NCBI RefSeq assembly: GCF_000473265.1
Contig: NZ_KI421511.1
Coordinates: forward strand, 669,730 to 733,729
Length of the DNA stretch: 64,000 bases
From: Amycolatopsis thermoflava N1165
GTDB taxonomy: Bacteria; Actinomycetota; Actinomycetes; Mycobacteriales; Pseudonocardiaceae
Direction of reading: 5' to 3'
The notes below the pieces were generated by a model, which saw nothing but the letters and a program-made list of their open reading frames with translations, did no database searches and had not been told where the DNA came from. Shown here one piece after another: positions 43,020 to 51,481 of this stretch; within the stretch, counting starts at the first letter, position 1; the number at the start of each line of letters is the position of its first letter. Made by a program: the position numbers and the translations under genes.

Positions 43020-43391
43020 GTGAACGGACAAGCCCCGGAGCCGATCCCGGTGTGGGTGGTGCCCAACCCGGACTTGCGAGGCGCGCTCCAGGAACTCCTC
43101 CACGTCTTCGACCACGACCTACCGGCGTCCCGCATCGCGCCGCAGCTCACGTGCTGGGAGGCGAGCGCGTTCGCCGAGTTGCTGCACACCGCCGGCGCAC
43201 CCCAGGCCGCCGAGCGGTGGCTGCAGTACCACGCGATGGACGACGCCCCCGGCGATCTCCACTACGACTTCGGCGGCCCGCCGGACAGCCCGCGCAAGGA
43301 ACCCCGATGGATGGTCGTCGCGCGGTTCCTGCGCGCCCGACGCCGGGCCGTTGAGCGCCACGTCGCACAGACCTTTCGCACCCTGGTCTGA
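43020..43391 (+). CDS. Hypothetical protein
   Basis: A 123-residue protein beginning at GTG 43020 (GGAAGGA upstream). It has VWVVPNPDLRGALQELLHVFDHDLP, LTCWEASAFAELLHTAGAPQAAERWLQYHA and a basic C-terminal helix (MVVARFLRARRRAVERHVAQTF). No signal peptide, membrane segment or known domain is visible. It is the last gene before the long non-coding hairpin region. Confidence 0.6.
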   Translation: MNGQAPEPIPVWVVPNPDLRGALQELLHVFDHDLPASRIAPQLTCWEASAFAELLHTAGAPQAAERWLQYHAMDDAPGDLHYDFGGPPDSPRKEPRWMVVARFLRARRRAVERHVAQTFRTLV

Positions 43392-43464
43392 GCGGGGGAG
43401 GTGTCAGAGGCCAGCTGGCCGAGCCGAGGCGCGGCGCTACCGAGCGGCGTCGCAGCCCGCTCAC

Positions 43465-43505
43465 CCCTGGCCGGGGTCTCATCCTGACCGGAACCCCGGC
43501 CAGGG
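43465..43505. repeat. Inverted repeat 1 (13-bp arms)
   Basis: CCCTGGCCGGGGT (43465-43477) and its exact complement ACCCCGGCCAGGG (43493-43505), with a 15-base loop. The arm shares CCTGGCCGGG with repeat 3. Confidence 0.75.
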
Positions 43506-43590
43506 CCCAGCTCGCGATCCCACCCCACTGCCCACCGGCGTGACGGCCCCCTCCGTCAGGTCCAGCAGCAGACGGGGAGGGGCGCGAACC

Positions 43591-43623
43591 GAGCGGATGC
43601 CGGCTCCCGACCGGCATCCGCTC
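43591..43623. repeat. Inverted repeat 2 (13-bp arms)
   Basis: GAGCGGATGCCGG (43591-43603) and CCGGCATCCGCTC (43611-43623), perfect, with a seven-base loop CTCCCGA. Confidence 0.75.
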
Positions 43624-43626
43624 ACG

Positions 43627-43662
43627 CCTGGCCGGGCGCACCTTCCCCGGCGCCCGGCCAGG
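43627..43662. repeat. Inverted repeat 3 (13-bp arms)
   Basis: CCTGGCCGGGCGC (43627-43639) and GCGCCCGGCCAGG (43650-43662), perfect, with a ten-base loop. It starts only three bases after repeat 2. Confidence 0.75.
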
Positions 43663-43677
43663 TCCCCAACGAAGAAT

Positions 43678-43706
43678 GGGTGCGCCCGGACAAGCCGGAC
43701 GCACCC
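43678..43706. repeat. Inverted repeat 4 (12-bp arms, one mismatch)
   Basis: GGGTGCGCCCGG (43678-43689) and CCGGACGCACCC (43695-43706) pair over 11 of 12 bases around a five-base loop ACAAG. Confidence 0.7.
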
Positions 43707-43942
43707 ACCGCGTGGGCACGGAAGCCCCGAAGGCTTACCCGAAGGCCCGCCAAGACCGCACCCACGCACGCGCCCTCGCCGGGCTTCACGGGGCCCCTGG
43801 GCGCCCCGCGAGTTTAGCTCAGGCGATTTCTGACGGCAGAGACCCTGCTGGGGGAAGTGCAGTTGAGGAGGGGGTCGCAGCCGCGGCTCACCAGCCTCCC
43901 TCGCTCTTCATCGTCTTATGCCGTCCAGGTCGCGTCAAGGGC

Positions 43943-43990
43943 GGCCCGGAAACAATTTTTCTCGCAAGCTCCAAAAATTCTTCCCGGGCC
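43943..43990. repeat. AT-rich interrupted dyad
   Basis: GGCCCGG (43943-43949) and AATTTTT (43954-43960) pair with AAAAATT (43973-43979) and CCGGGCC (43984-43990), giving two seven-base stems around a symmetric four-base internal loop and a 12-base end loop. The A/T tracts are exceptional in this GC-rich sequence. Confidence 0.65.
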
Positions 43991-44263
43991 TAACCCTTGA
44001 CTCGACCAGTGCGGCACAAGGATGGGCGGGGACGAGGGAATGGGTGCGGAAAAGGGAGGAAAAGAATGTAGGGGTGCCGCTTTTTTCCGGTGCGGCCAGC
44101 CTGAACCGGTGGCAACAACCTGTCAGAACTCGGAAAAAATCCACCGTGTCGCTCGGTCAAATAGCATTGCGGCCACGTCCGGCGTGGTAGTGTGAGAGGT
44201 GAAAGAAAGAAATCCTGAGACCGCCAAGCTTGGGAATTCGCCAAATACACGGAATGGGTTTTC

Positions 44264-45427
44264 ATGTCTGATTTCATGTCCCTGTTGCAGGAAATCGCCA
44301 ACCTGGTCGCTGTCGGCACCCCGTCCACTCTCCGCGAGGCCAAGGCCCTTGCCGCAGAGTTGCTCGACACCGCCGAGATCGCCGACCTTGCCGCGCTGCA
44401 CGCCTGCACCGAAACCCTTGCCACACACCGCCACGCCGACGCCGTGGCCATGCTGGGCGTCCAGTGGCAGGCCCGCCCCCAACATCGCGACCTGATCACC
44501 TTCTGCGTCGCCGAGTCGGGGGAGGAGCACTACGACCCCGCCCGCCTCCCCGCCCCCACCTACACCGACCGAGTCGAGCACCAGTTCGCGCGCATGGCCG
44601 CCCAGCAGGAGCGCGGGCAACTCGCCACCCTCGACAGCTGGCAAGCCGAGCTGCGAAAGCTCGACCGCATCCGCCCCGAGATCCCCGAACCGGCCGATGT
44701 CCACGGCGACACCGCGCAGACCCGGTACGACTTCGACCACGCGCGCCCCTACCGCGACGACACACCCCGCGACCTCCGCGACGCCCCGACCCGCGACATG
44801 CAGCGCGCCACCGCCGCCGTCGCGATCATCACCGCCCCTCACCTCCGCCGCCCGGCAGACCCGCGCCGCGTCGAACCCCGCGTGGTTACCGACTACATTG
44901 CCAGCGGACACACGTGGTTCCCCCTCGACGAACGCATTCCCCGTGAACTCGACCAGGCCGACGGCTACACCATCGACTACGAGGCCCACGCCGAACCACC
45001 CCTCAACGGCACGCCGTGCGTTGCCTGCCTGCTCGAACGCACTGCCCGCGACCGCGTGGCCGCCCAGGACCCGGCCCGCCACGACGACGGACTGTGCACC
45101 GAATGCCGCGACCGAGGCCGTCCCGGCATCACGCCTGCCGACGTCGCACACGCCCGAGACACCATCCGACGCCAGATGCCCGCGCACGCCAATCGCCGCG
45201 CCGCCGACCTGATCGCCCCGTGCGCCGCCCTCGCCGGGCACCAACCCCGGGGAATAGTCATCACCTGGACCCGCGCCTACTGGCGCGCACACCCCGAGCA
45301 CCGACCGTTCATCGCCGCATGGGCCGCCGCCCAATTCGGTCCAGCCCGCAGGCCGCAGACACGACAGGTAACCCGCGCGGCATTCACCCGGACCCGCCCG
45401 GAACTCGTCACCGCCGGAGCAGCCTGA
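44264..45427 (+). CDS. Hypothetical protein with a putative zinc-binding CxxC pair, upstream of the relaxase
   Basis: A 387-residue soluble protein without a recognised family. The N-terminal 75 residues are helical (LREAKALAAELLDTAEIADLAALHACTETLATHRHADAVAML). Two cysteine pairs, CVACLLER and CTECRDRG (about residues 250-286), look like a treble-clef or zinc-ribbon knuckle. The C-terminal part is basic (RRPQTRQVTRAAFTRTRPEL). Being placed between the hairpin region and the relaxase, it could be a DNA-binding transfer accessory protein, which is inference. A weak GGAATGGG site precedes ATG 44264, and a strong hairpin follows the stop. Confidence 0.65.
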   Translation: MSDFMSLLQEIANLVAVGTPSTLREAKALAAELLDTAEIADLAALHACTETLATHRHADAVAMLGVQWQARPQHRDLITFCVAESGEEHYDPARLPAPTYTDRVEHQFARMAAQQERGQLATLDSWQAELRKLDRIRPEIPEPADVHGDTAQTRYDFDHARPYRDDTPRDLRDAPTRDMQRATAAVAIITAPHLRRPADPRRVEPRVVTDYIASGHTWFPLDERIPRELDQADGYTIDYEAHAEPPLNGTPCVACLLERTARDRVAAQDPARHDDGLCTECRDRGRPGITPADVAHARDTIRRQMPAHANRRAADLIAPCAALAGHQPRGIVITWTRAYWRAHPEHRPFIAAWAAAQFGPARRPQTRQVTRAAFTRTRPELVTAGAA

Positions 45428-45436
45428 CACCACCGT

Positions 45437-45470
45437 CGCGGGTCCCCGAGCCACGGCTCGGGGGCCCGCG
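45437..45470 (+). terminator. Hairpin terminator after the 44264-45427 gene
   Basis: CGCGGGTCCCCGAGCC pairs with GGCTCGGGGGCCCGCG across a two-base centre with one mismatch, an approximately 15-bp GC-rich stem ten bases beyond the stop. No U-run follows. It separates the upstream operon from the relaxase gene. Confidence 0.65.
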
Positions 45471-45646
45471 ACCCGCACCGTCCGGGCGTACCCAGGCCCC
45501 ACCATCACCCTGCAGCAGCGCGTTTCCGCAGCTCGTAGGCACCTTTTGCATGGCAGCGGCAGTCCGAACTGCCGAAATGTCATGCGCGAACGGCCCGGTT
45601 CGTAGCATCGAAGACCTGGGGGGAGGAGGATTCGCGTGGCTTCCCG

Positions 45647-48600
45647 GTGACGATGACGCCTCGCGTGCTGCACGCAGGTGACGGCTACACGTACCTCACT
45701 CGCACCGTCGCGAGCGGCGACGTGCACCGCGAGCGCGGCAGTTCCCTGAGCGATGTCTACGCGGTCACCGGTGACCCGCCTGGCGTGTGGGTCGGCAGTG
45801 GCTGTGCCGATCTCGGCGTCTCGGGTGAGGTTACCGAGGAGCAGATGCTGGCGTTGTTCGGCGAAGGGCTGCGCCCGGACGCCGACGCGTTCATCGCCGA
45901 CCGGATCGCCGAAGGCGCGTCGATCGATGACGCGATCAAGGCAGCACGGTTGGGACGCCGGATGCCGGAGTACAAGAACGACGTCCCGCTGACCGGAGCT
46001 CTCCGCGCCGCGGTGGCGAAGTTCACGCAGGAGCATCAACGGCGCCCGACCGTGGCCGAGCGGCACCGGATCAAGTTCGAGGTCGGCCGGCGACTGCTCG
46101 AGGAGAAGCTGGGCCACCCGGTCACCACCGAGCGAAAGATCCGCCAGTTCCTGCAGGACGAGCTGGGCCGGGCGCGGCAACCGGTGTCGGGCTTCGACCT
46201 CGTGTTCGCGCCGGTGAAGTCGGTGTCATTGTTGTGGGCGCTGGGTGGGCGGCGGATCCGGGAAGAGGTCGAGCGGGCGCACCTGGACGCGTGGCAGGCG
46301 GCGCTGGCCTACGCCGAGCAGGAGGCCGCGTTTGCGCGGGTGGGGGCGGGCGGAGCCGCGCAGATCGAGACGTCGGGCTTCGTGGCGACGGCGTTCGACC
46401 ATCGCGAGTCGCGGGCAGGCGACCCGCACCTGCACACCCACGTGGCGGTCGCGAACCGGGTGCTGGCCGCCGATGGGAAGTGGCGCACGCTCGACGGCCA
46501 GCAGTTGTTCAGGGTGGCCGTGTCGGCGTCGGAGATGTACAACGCGACGCTGGAGCAGTTGCTCACCGAACGACTGGGCGTGCAGTGGGCGCCGCGCGCG
46601 ATGGGGCGGGGCAGGCAGCCTGTGCGGGAGGTCGCCGGCATGCCCCGCGAATGGATCGCCGGCTTCTCCCGGCGGCGCGCGCAGGTGGAGGCGGGCTACG
46701 ACCGGCTGGTTGCCGAGTACGTCGCCGCGCACGGCCGAACACCGCCGCGGTCGGTGCAGATCCGGCTCGCGCAGCAGGCCCAGCTGGGGAACGACCGACC
46801 GGCGAAGGCGAAGCCGGAGCCGCTGGGTGAGGCGGTCACGAGGTGGCGCGTGGCTGCCGCGGAGATGACGCCGCAGCTGTCGGTTGAGGAGCGGGTCAGC
46901 GCGTGCGCCCCGGGCCCCGCTGCCGTCCCCCAGGAATCGTTGGTGGACCTCGCCGAGCTGGGTGCGGCCGTGATCGCATCGGTGTCGGATAAGCGCGCGA
47001 CCTGGACGATCTACCACGTGCGAGCGGAGGCCTTGCGCAAGCTCGCCAAGGTGCCGTTCGAGTCGATGCGGGAGCGGCGCCGCGCCCTCGACACCGTCGT
47101 GGGTTATGCGATGCAACGGCATTCGGTGCAGCTGGATCTGTTCCCGCACCTGACCCCGGCGCTGCTGCAGCGAAGCGACGGCGAGCCGGTCTTCCACCGC
47201 CGAGGCTCGACCCGTTACACGAGCGAGGAGATCCTCGCGTGCGAGGACCGGCTGCTGGCAGCGGCCGGGATCAGGCGCGGGCCGGTGGTCGGTGACCGAG
47301 TCCGGCGTCGGGTGGTGCGCGAGTTCGAACGGTCGCGCAGGATCAGTCTCAATCCCGGGCAGCAGGCGCTGGTGGAGCACTTCGTGTCCAGCGGCACGGC
47401 GCTCGCAGTGGGGATCGGGCCGCCCGGTGCAGGCAAGTCCACAGTGATGCGCGTCGTGCGAGCCGCGTGGGAGACCACGGGTGGCCGGGTGATCGGGCTG
47501 GCGCCGTCGGCGGCCGCCGCGTCGGTGCTGCACGACGAGCTCAACGCCGGCGATCCGCAGGTGCCGGGCCGGCGACCCGCTGCACGTGCGGACACCCTGC
47601 ACTCGTTGACGACCCGCTACGCCGAGGGACTGGACCTCGACGTCCGTCCGGGCGACATGCTGCTCGTGGACGAGGCCGGGATGGCCGGGACACGGACTCT
47701 GGACACGGTCCGTCGAATCGCGGAGGAACGCGGTGCGGTGCTGCGCCTGGTGGGCGATCATCGGCAACTGACCGCGGTGGAAGCCGGTGGCGCGCTGCGG
47801 CTGTTGTTCCACGATGCCGGCGGCGTCGAGCTGGACGAAGTGCGCCGGTTCGCCGATCCCGAGGAAGCCCGCGCGGTGCTGCGGTTCCGGGTCGGTGACC
47901 CAGCCGCGATCGGGTTCTACGAGACGCACGAACGTCTGGCCGGCGGTACTCGTGCGGCCGTGCTCGACCAGCTCTACCGCGATTGGCAAGCCGACGTGGC
48001 GTCCGGCGCGACGAGCATCATGATGTCGGATTCGAGGGACGTCGCCCGTGAGTTGTCCGCTCGCGCGCAGGCCGACGGGCGGACCCGGGGCGAGGTGGCG
48101 GAGACCGGGGTGCGTCTGGTCGACGACACAGTGGCCGGTGTGGGCGATCGGGTCGTCACCCGTGCCAACCGGCGCCGGTTCACGGTCAGCGGCGGGCGCG
48201 ACTTCGTCAAGAACGGTGATCTGTGGACCGTGCGTGCCGTGCACGACGACCGCAGTCTGACTGTGCGGCATGTGCGCCACGGGGGCGAGGTCACGCTGCC
48301 GGCCGACTACGTCGCCGAATACGTGGAGCTCGGGTATGCCGCGACGGTGCACCGCTCCCAAGGCCTGACCGTCGACGTCGCCCGCTCGTTCCTGAGCCTG
48401 TCGGCGGTGCGGGAGGCCGCGCTGGTCGCGCTGTCACGCGGCATCCACGGCAACTACGCCTACCTCGATGTGGAGGAGATACAGGAGGTCGACGAACCGG
48501 AGGTGCTGCCGGGCGAGTTGTTCTACCGGCATCGCGAGACGGAGCTGGCGGCGAAGGGGCTGGCACGCATCCTGCGCCGGGAAGGAGCAGAGCGCGCGGC

Positions 48601-49474
48601 CACCGAGGAGTTGCGCGACGCGCAGGAGGCCCCGTTCCGGCTCGACAATGCCATTCCGCGGTACGAGCACGCCCTGGTCGTCTGGCGGGGCGAGAACGCG
48701 GCCGCAGAAGCCGAGGAATGGGTACGCGAGGCGATGCCCGACCACGCCGAGGACATCCTCGCGGACGAGGCGTGGCCGGCGCTGCAGAACGTCCTGCATG
48801 CGGCGAGCGCCGGGGGCGCTGATCCCGCTGAATTGCTACGGGAGACCGCCGAACAGCGGGAACTGAAGTCGGCCGAGTCGGTGGCGAAGGTGATGCACTA
48901 CCGCGTCTGCGAGGCCATGCCGCCGCTCGATCCCGGTCCGGATCATCCACCGCTGCTGCCCGGGTGGGTTCCGGCGCCGCCACCGCTGGACGATCCCCGG
49001 CATGACGTGGAACCGGATGTGCTGGAGCTGGCGGAGTGGCTGCACGAGCGTGCCAGGGACATCGCCGCCCGCGTGTCTGAGCTAGGCGAGCGCGTCGCCG
49101 AGGACCAGCCGCGCTGGGCAGCCCGGTTGGGAGATCCGCCGGGCGATCCGGTGGAGCGAGCCACGTGGATCGAGGTGGCCGGTCAGGTTGCCGCGTACCG
49201 GGAACGGTGGGGCTTCGGCGACGAAGTCGACACCTTGGTGCCTCGTGACGATGGCGGGGCCCAGCGGCAGGCTCGTGAGTGGGTCACGAGGTATGTGGAC
49301 AGCCACGCCGACGTTGCTGCGGCCAGGGTCGAGGACCCCGAGCGAGTTGGACGGGTTCGCGCGAAGGTGGAAGCGCTGACAAGTCGTCTCGCAACCATTC
49401 GCCGCGGCGTGTCCTCTGTGGAACCAGAAGTGGCACCCGAGCGTGACCCGCGAGGCGCCGAACCCGAGCCGTAG
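45647..49474 (+). CDS. MobF-family conjugative relaxase-helicase (TrwC/TraI-like)
   Basis: A 1275-residue relaxase. The N-terminal TrwC domain (residues 1-350) carries tyrosines in DGYTYL (14 and 16) as nick-site nucleophile candidates. The three-histidine metal site spans residues 252-265 (DHRESRAGDPHLHTHVA). The RecD-like helicase domain has Walker A GPPGAGKST near 592, Walker B LLVDEAGM near 672, and YAATVHRSQGLT near 897. The final 300 residues are acidic and helical. It would nick and unwind the element's DNA for transfer. GTG 45647 is given; ATG 45653 is equally possible. A four-codon ORF (45636-45650) with a strong GGAGGAGG site ends on the GTG. Confidence 0.88.
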   Translation: MTMTPRVLHAGDGYTYLTRTVASGDVHRERGSSLSDVYAVTGDPPGVWVGSGCADLGVSGEVTEEQMLALFGEGLRPDADAFIADRIAEGASIDDAIKAARLGRRMPEYKNDVPLTGALRAAVAKFTQEHQRRPTVAERHRIKFEVGRRLLEEKLGHPVTTERKIRQFLQDELGRARQPVSGFDLVFAPVKSVSLLWALGGRRIREEVERAHLDAWQAALAYAEQEAAFARVGAGGAAQIETSGFVATAFDHRESRAGDPHLHTHVAVANRVLAADGKWRTLDGQQLFRVAVSASEMYNATLEQLLTERLGVQWAPRAMGRGRQPVREVAGMPREWIAGFSRRRAQVEAGYDRLVAEYVAAHGRTPPRSVQIRLAQQAQLGNDRPAKAKPEPLGEAVTRWRVAAAEMTPQLSVEERVSACAPGPAAVPQESLVDLAELGAAVIASVSDKRATWTIYHVRAEALRKLAKVPFESMRERRRALDTVVGYAMQRHSVQLDLFPHLTPALLQRSDGEPVFHRRGSTRYTSEEILACEDRLLAAAGIRRGPVVGDRVRRRVVREFERSRRISLNPGQQALVEHFVSSGTALAVGIGPPGAGKSTVMRVVRAAWETTGGRVIGLAPSAAAASVLHDELNAGDPQVPGRRPAARADTLHSLTTRYAEGLDLDVRPGDMLLVDEAGMAGTRTLDTVRRIAEERGAVLRLVGDHRQLTAVEAGGALRLLFHDAGGVELDEVRRFADPEEARAVLRFRVGDPAAIGFYETHERLAGGTRAAVLDQLYRDWQADVASGATSIMMSDSRDVARELSARAQADGRTRGEVAETGVRLVDDTVAGVGDRVVTRANRRRFTVSGGRDFVKNGDLWTVRAVHDDRSLTVRHVRHGGEVTLPADYVAEYVELGYAATVHRSQGLTVDVARSFLSLSAVREAALVALSRGIHGNYAYLDVEEIQEVDEPEVLPGELFYRHRETELAAKGLARILRREGAERAATEELRDAQEAPFRLDNAIPRYEHALVVWRGENAAAEAEEWVREAMPDHAEDILADEAWPALQNVLHAASAGGADPAELLRETAEQRELKSAESVAKVMHYRVCEAMPPLDPGPDHPPLLPGWVPAPPPLDDPRHDVEPDVLELAEWLHERARDIAARVSELGERVAEDQPRWAARLGDPPGDPVERATWIEVAGQVAAYRERWGFGDEVDTLVPRDDGGAQRQAREWVTRYVDSHADVAAARVEDPERVGRVRAKVEALTSRLATIRRGVSSVEPEVAPERDPRGAEPEP

Positions 49475-49556
49475 CGGTCGTTTCCGGCCGATTTGTCAGC
49501 TGGTTTTGCCGGGGCGAGGCTCGTTCCTATGCTCCGTCGCGGGAGGGGAGGAGCCC

Positions 49557-50099
49557 GTGAGGACTACATCCGCTGTGTTCATCTGGCGCGGTGGTGGCGT
49601 GATCGCGATGCTGCTGCTCCTCGTGTCGGGCTGTTCGTCGCCCACTGCCCAGCCGGGCGTGAGCGTGACCCCGACTACGGCGTCCAGGGAAGCTGCGGAT
49701 GTACCGGCAGCATCGCCGACGGAGGCGGCTCGGCAGTGGATGATCCACTACCGGACCCGTCACTGGCGGGACACATCTGAGGCCGCGTGGGTGGACCGCG
49801 TGCGTCCGTACGTCACGGATGCCCAACATGCACGCGACGCTCAGCTGCGCGACGGAACGACCGGGACGGACTGGCCGGAGTTCGTCGAGGATCGCTGCCA
49901 CAGCGCGGTCACCGACGTTGCCGCGGTAGTACCGCCGGAGGCTCCGAGCACGGTCAACGCCGTCAACGTTCTGGTGTCCGCGACTGTCCGAACGGGATGT
50001 GCGCGCGGCGGGAGTACGAGGACCGAGCACGCCGTCGCAACGCTGGTGGTGATCCGCGCTCCGGACGGGAGCTTCCGCGTGGACGAGCGGGTGTTCTGA
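49557..50099 (+). CDS. Secreted lipoprotein of unknown function
   Basis: A 180-residue protein with a typical lipoprotein signal: a short basic start, hydrophobic GVIAMLLLLVSG, and the lipobox cysteine in LVSGCSS. After a Thr/Pro/Ala-rich linker comes a compact domain (EAARQWMIHYRTRHWRDTSEAAWVDRVRPYVTD) that resembles NTF2-fold VirB8/TcpC-like proteins in size and position, though I cannot confirm this. GTG 49557 follows GGAGGGGAGGAG. It could be a surface component of the transfer apparatus or plasmid-carried accessory protein. Confidence 0.65.
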   Translation: MRTTSAVFIWRGGGVIAMLLLLVSGCSSPTAQPGVSVTPTTASREAADVPAASPTEAARQWMIHYRTRHWRDTSEAAWVDRVRPYVTDAQHARDAQLRDGTTGTDWPEFVEDRCHSAVTDVAAVVPPEAPSTVNAVNVLVSATVRTGCARGGSTRTEHAVATLVVIRAPDGSFRVDERVF

Positions 50100-50124
50100 G
50101 CACGAGGACGATGAGGGGGAGAGG

Positions 50125-50427
50125 ATGACGCGAGTTGGTGTCGCACCGACTGCGGAAATGCGCCAAGAGGACTTGATTCTGGTGTGGGACCGGTGGAGCG
50201 GCTGGGCTCACCTCGCGATGCATCAGCGGGGAAGTTCCGAACAACCCTGCTTTGCCGGGATCGTGCACCTGCCCGTCGCCGAAGCGAGTGCGGTCCATGT
50301 GCGGCTCGCGCAGGCCGGCTTCGAGGTGCGCAGCGAGTACAGCGTCGACGACCAGCTGCTCGAATTCCGGCTCGCAACGCCGGCGAGCAGCCCAGCGGCG
50401 GTGCCAGCCTTGGGTGCACGGAGCTGA
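50125..50427 (+). CDS. Small hypothetical protein upstream of the KAS-III-like gene
   Basis: A 100-residue soluble protein (LILVWDRWSGWAHLAMHQRG, AHVRLAQAGFEVRSEYSVDDQLLEFRL) that I do not recognise. ATG 50125 has GGGGGAGAGG upstream, and the stop is one base before the start of the KAS-III-like gene, so the two are coupled. This conserved-looking pairing suggests that it assists or regulates that enzyme. Confidence 0.6.
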   Translation: MTRVGVAPTAEMRQEDLILVWDRWSGWAHLAMHQRGSSEQPCFAGIVHLPVAEASAVHVRLAQAGFEVRSEYSVDDQLLEFRLATPASSPAAVPALGARS

Positions 50428-50428
50428 C

Positions 50429-51442
50429 ATGCGCTACGACCACATCTACTTCAGCGGAATAGGCACCTTCCTCGGTGAGCCGGAGCCGGTGCAGAGCGCG
50501 ATCGGCCGGGGCGAGTACTCGCTAGCCGAAGCGCGCCGATCGCAGCAGCGTGCGGCAGCGGTGGTCGACGAACCACCGGATGCCATGCCGGCGCCCCTCA
50601 TGGCGGTTCACGCCGGCCGAGAGGCGCTTCGTGACCTGGCGACAAGGCCGGACAGCATCCTCTATGGTCACGTGCACCACCAGGGCTTCGAATTCTGGAA
50701 CCCGGCTTGTTACCTGCGAGACCAGCTCGGACTGCCGGCCGGTCCGGGCATGGCGCTCACCGTTGGCGCCATGAGCAACAGCGCCGTCGCCGGCCTCGAA
50801 CTCGCCGCTGACCGGATCACCTCCGGCAAGGACGACGCGATTCTCGTGGCAGCGGCAGACCGCTTCGGCGGCGCACGTTTCCCCCGCTGGTCCACTGATC
50901 GCGGCATCGTCTACGGAGACGGCGCGGGTGCGGTGGTGCTCAGCCGCCAGCCCGGGTTCGCCAAGCTCGACGCGACGGCGTCCTGGACCGATGCGAGCTT
51001 GGAGGGACTGCACCGCGGGCACGAGCCCTTCGCCGCGCACCCATCGGGACACATCGAGGTCGGTCTGCGCAAGCAGCAGTGGCTGTCCTCGAACTCCCGC
51101 GCAGTGGTGCAGGCACGCAACTCGGCTGGTGTCACTGACGTCGTGAAGCGGGCGCTGGCGGACGCGCACCTCGATCTCGGCGACATCTCGTTCGTCTGCG
51201 GGCCGCACTACGGACGACAGCTGGCTCACGACCAGATCCTGCAGCCGCTCGGCGTCACCGAGGACCGGTCGACCGTGCAACTCGGTCTCGACCTCGGACA
51301 CCTCGGCGCTGCCGACCAGCTGGTGGCGTTCCACTACCTCACGGTCTCTGGCGCCATCCTTCCCGGCGACCACGTGCTGCTGGTCGGCGCGGGTGTCGGC
51401 ATGACCTGGACCGCGGCGATCGTCACCGTGACCCGCTGGTGA
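50429..51442 (+). CDS. Ketoacyl-ACP synthase III-like thiolase-fold protein with altered catalytic residues
   Basis: A 337-residue protein of FabH/KAS-III length and fold. Domain marks are GREALRDLATRPDSILYGHVHHQG, ALTVGAMSNSAVAGLELAADRI, ILVAAADRFG, RGIVYGDGAGAVVLSR and HLGAADQLVAFHYLTVSGAILPGDHVLLVGAGVGMTWTAAIV. In true KAS III the nucleophile is a Cys in a AACAGF-like motif; here the aligned residue is Ser116. The His of the triad remains (CGPHYG, near 260), and the Asn of GNTSAAS reads as His in GHLGAAD. It may therefore be an acyltransferase or hydrolase and not a condensing enzyme. It is unusual cargo beside a relaxase. Confidence 0.8.
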   Translation: MRYDHIYFSGIGTFLGEPEPVQSAIGRGEYSLAEARRSQQRAAAVVDEPPDAMPAPLMAVHAGREALRDLATRPDSILYGHVHHQGFEFWNPACYLRDQLGLPAGPGMALTVGAMSNSAVAGLELAADRITSGKDDAILVAAADRFGGARFPRWSTDRGIVYGDGAGAVVLSRQPGFAKLDATASWTDASLEGLHRGHEPFAAHPSGHIEVGLRKQQWLSSNSRAVVQARNSAGVTDVVKRALADAHLDLGDISFVCGPHYGRQLAHDQILQPLGVTEDRSTVQLGLDLGHLGAADQLVAFHYLTVSGAILPGDHVLLVGAGVGMTWTAAIVTVTRW

Positions 51443-51481
51443 TCCATGCCGCCGGGCTCGCGGGCACTGGGAACGTCGCGC

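Larger units (their letters stand above)
43392..44263. other. Non-coding 872-bp region with clustered hairpins, candidate transfer origin
   Basis: No convincing gene lies here. The left half (43465-43706) holds four consecutive stem-loops with 12-13 bp arms. The middle (43943-43990) has an AT-rich interrupted dyad unlike the surrounding GC-rich DNA. The right end has CCACG-TCCGG-CGTGG (44173-44187) just before a possible -10 TAGTGT. Placement ahead of the zinc-finger-like gene and the relaxase, together with the inverted repeats, makes it the best candidate for an origin of transfer or replication in this window. No nick site can be named. Confidence 0.5.

Noticed and set aside
43811..43825. 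TTTAGCTCAGGCG resembling a tRNA D-arm
   Set aside because: No acceptor stem, anticodon arm or GTTCGAATC-like T-loop can be formed around it; the match is only about ten bases.
46226..48361. Long minus-strand open frame inside the relaxase gene
   Set aside because: The composition (His, Arg and Pro rich) and absence of any motif mark it as antisense shadow of the relaxase.
45647..49474. Relaxase taken as a chromosomal RecD-like helicase
   Set aside because: The N-terminal three-histidine TrwC site and tyrosines are present, so it is a relaxase and not only a helicase.
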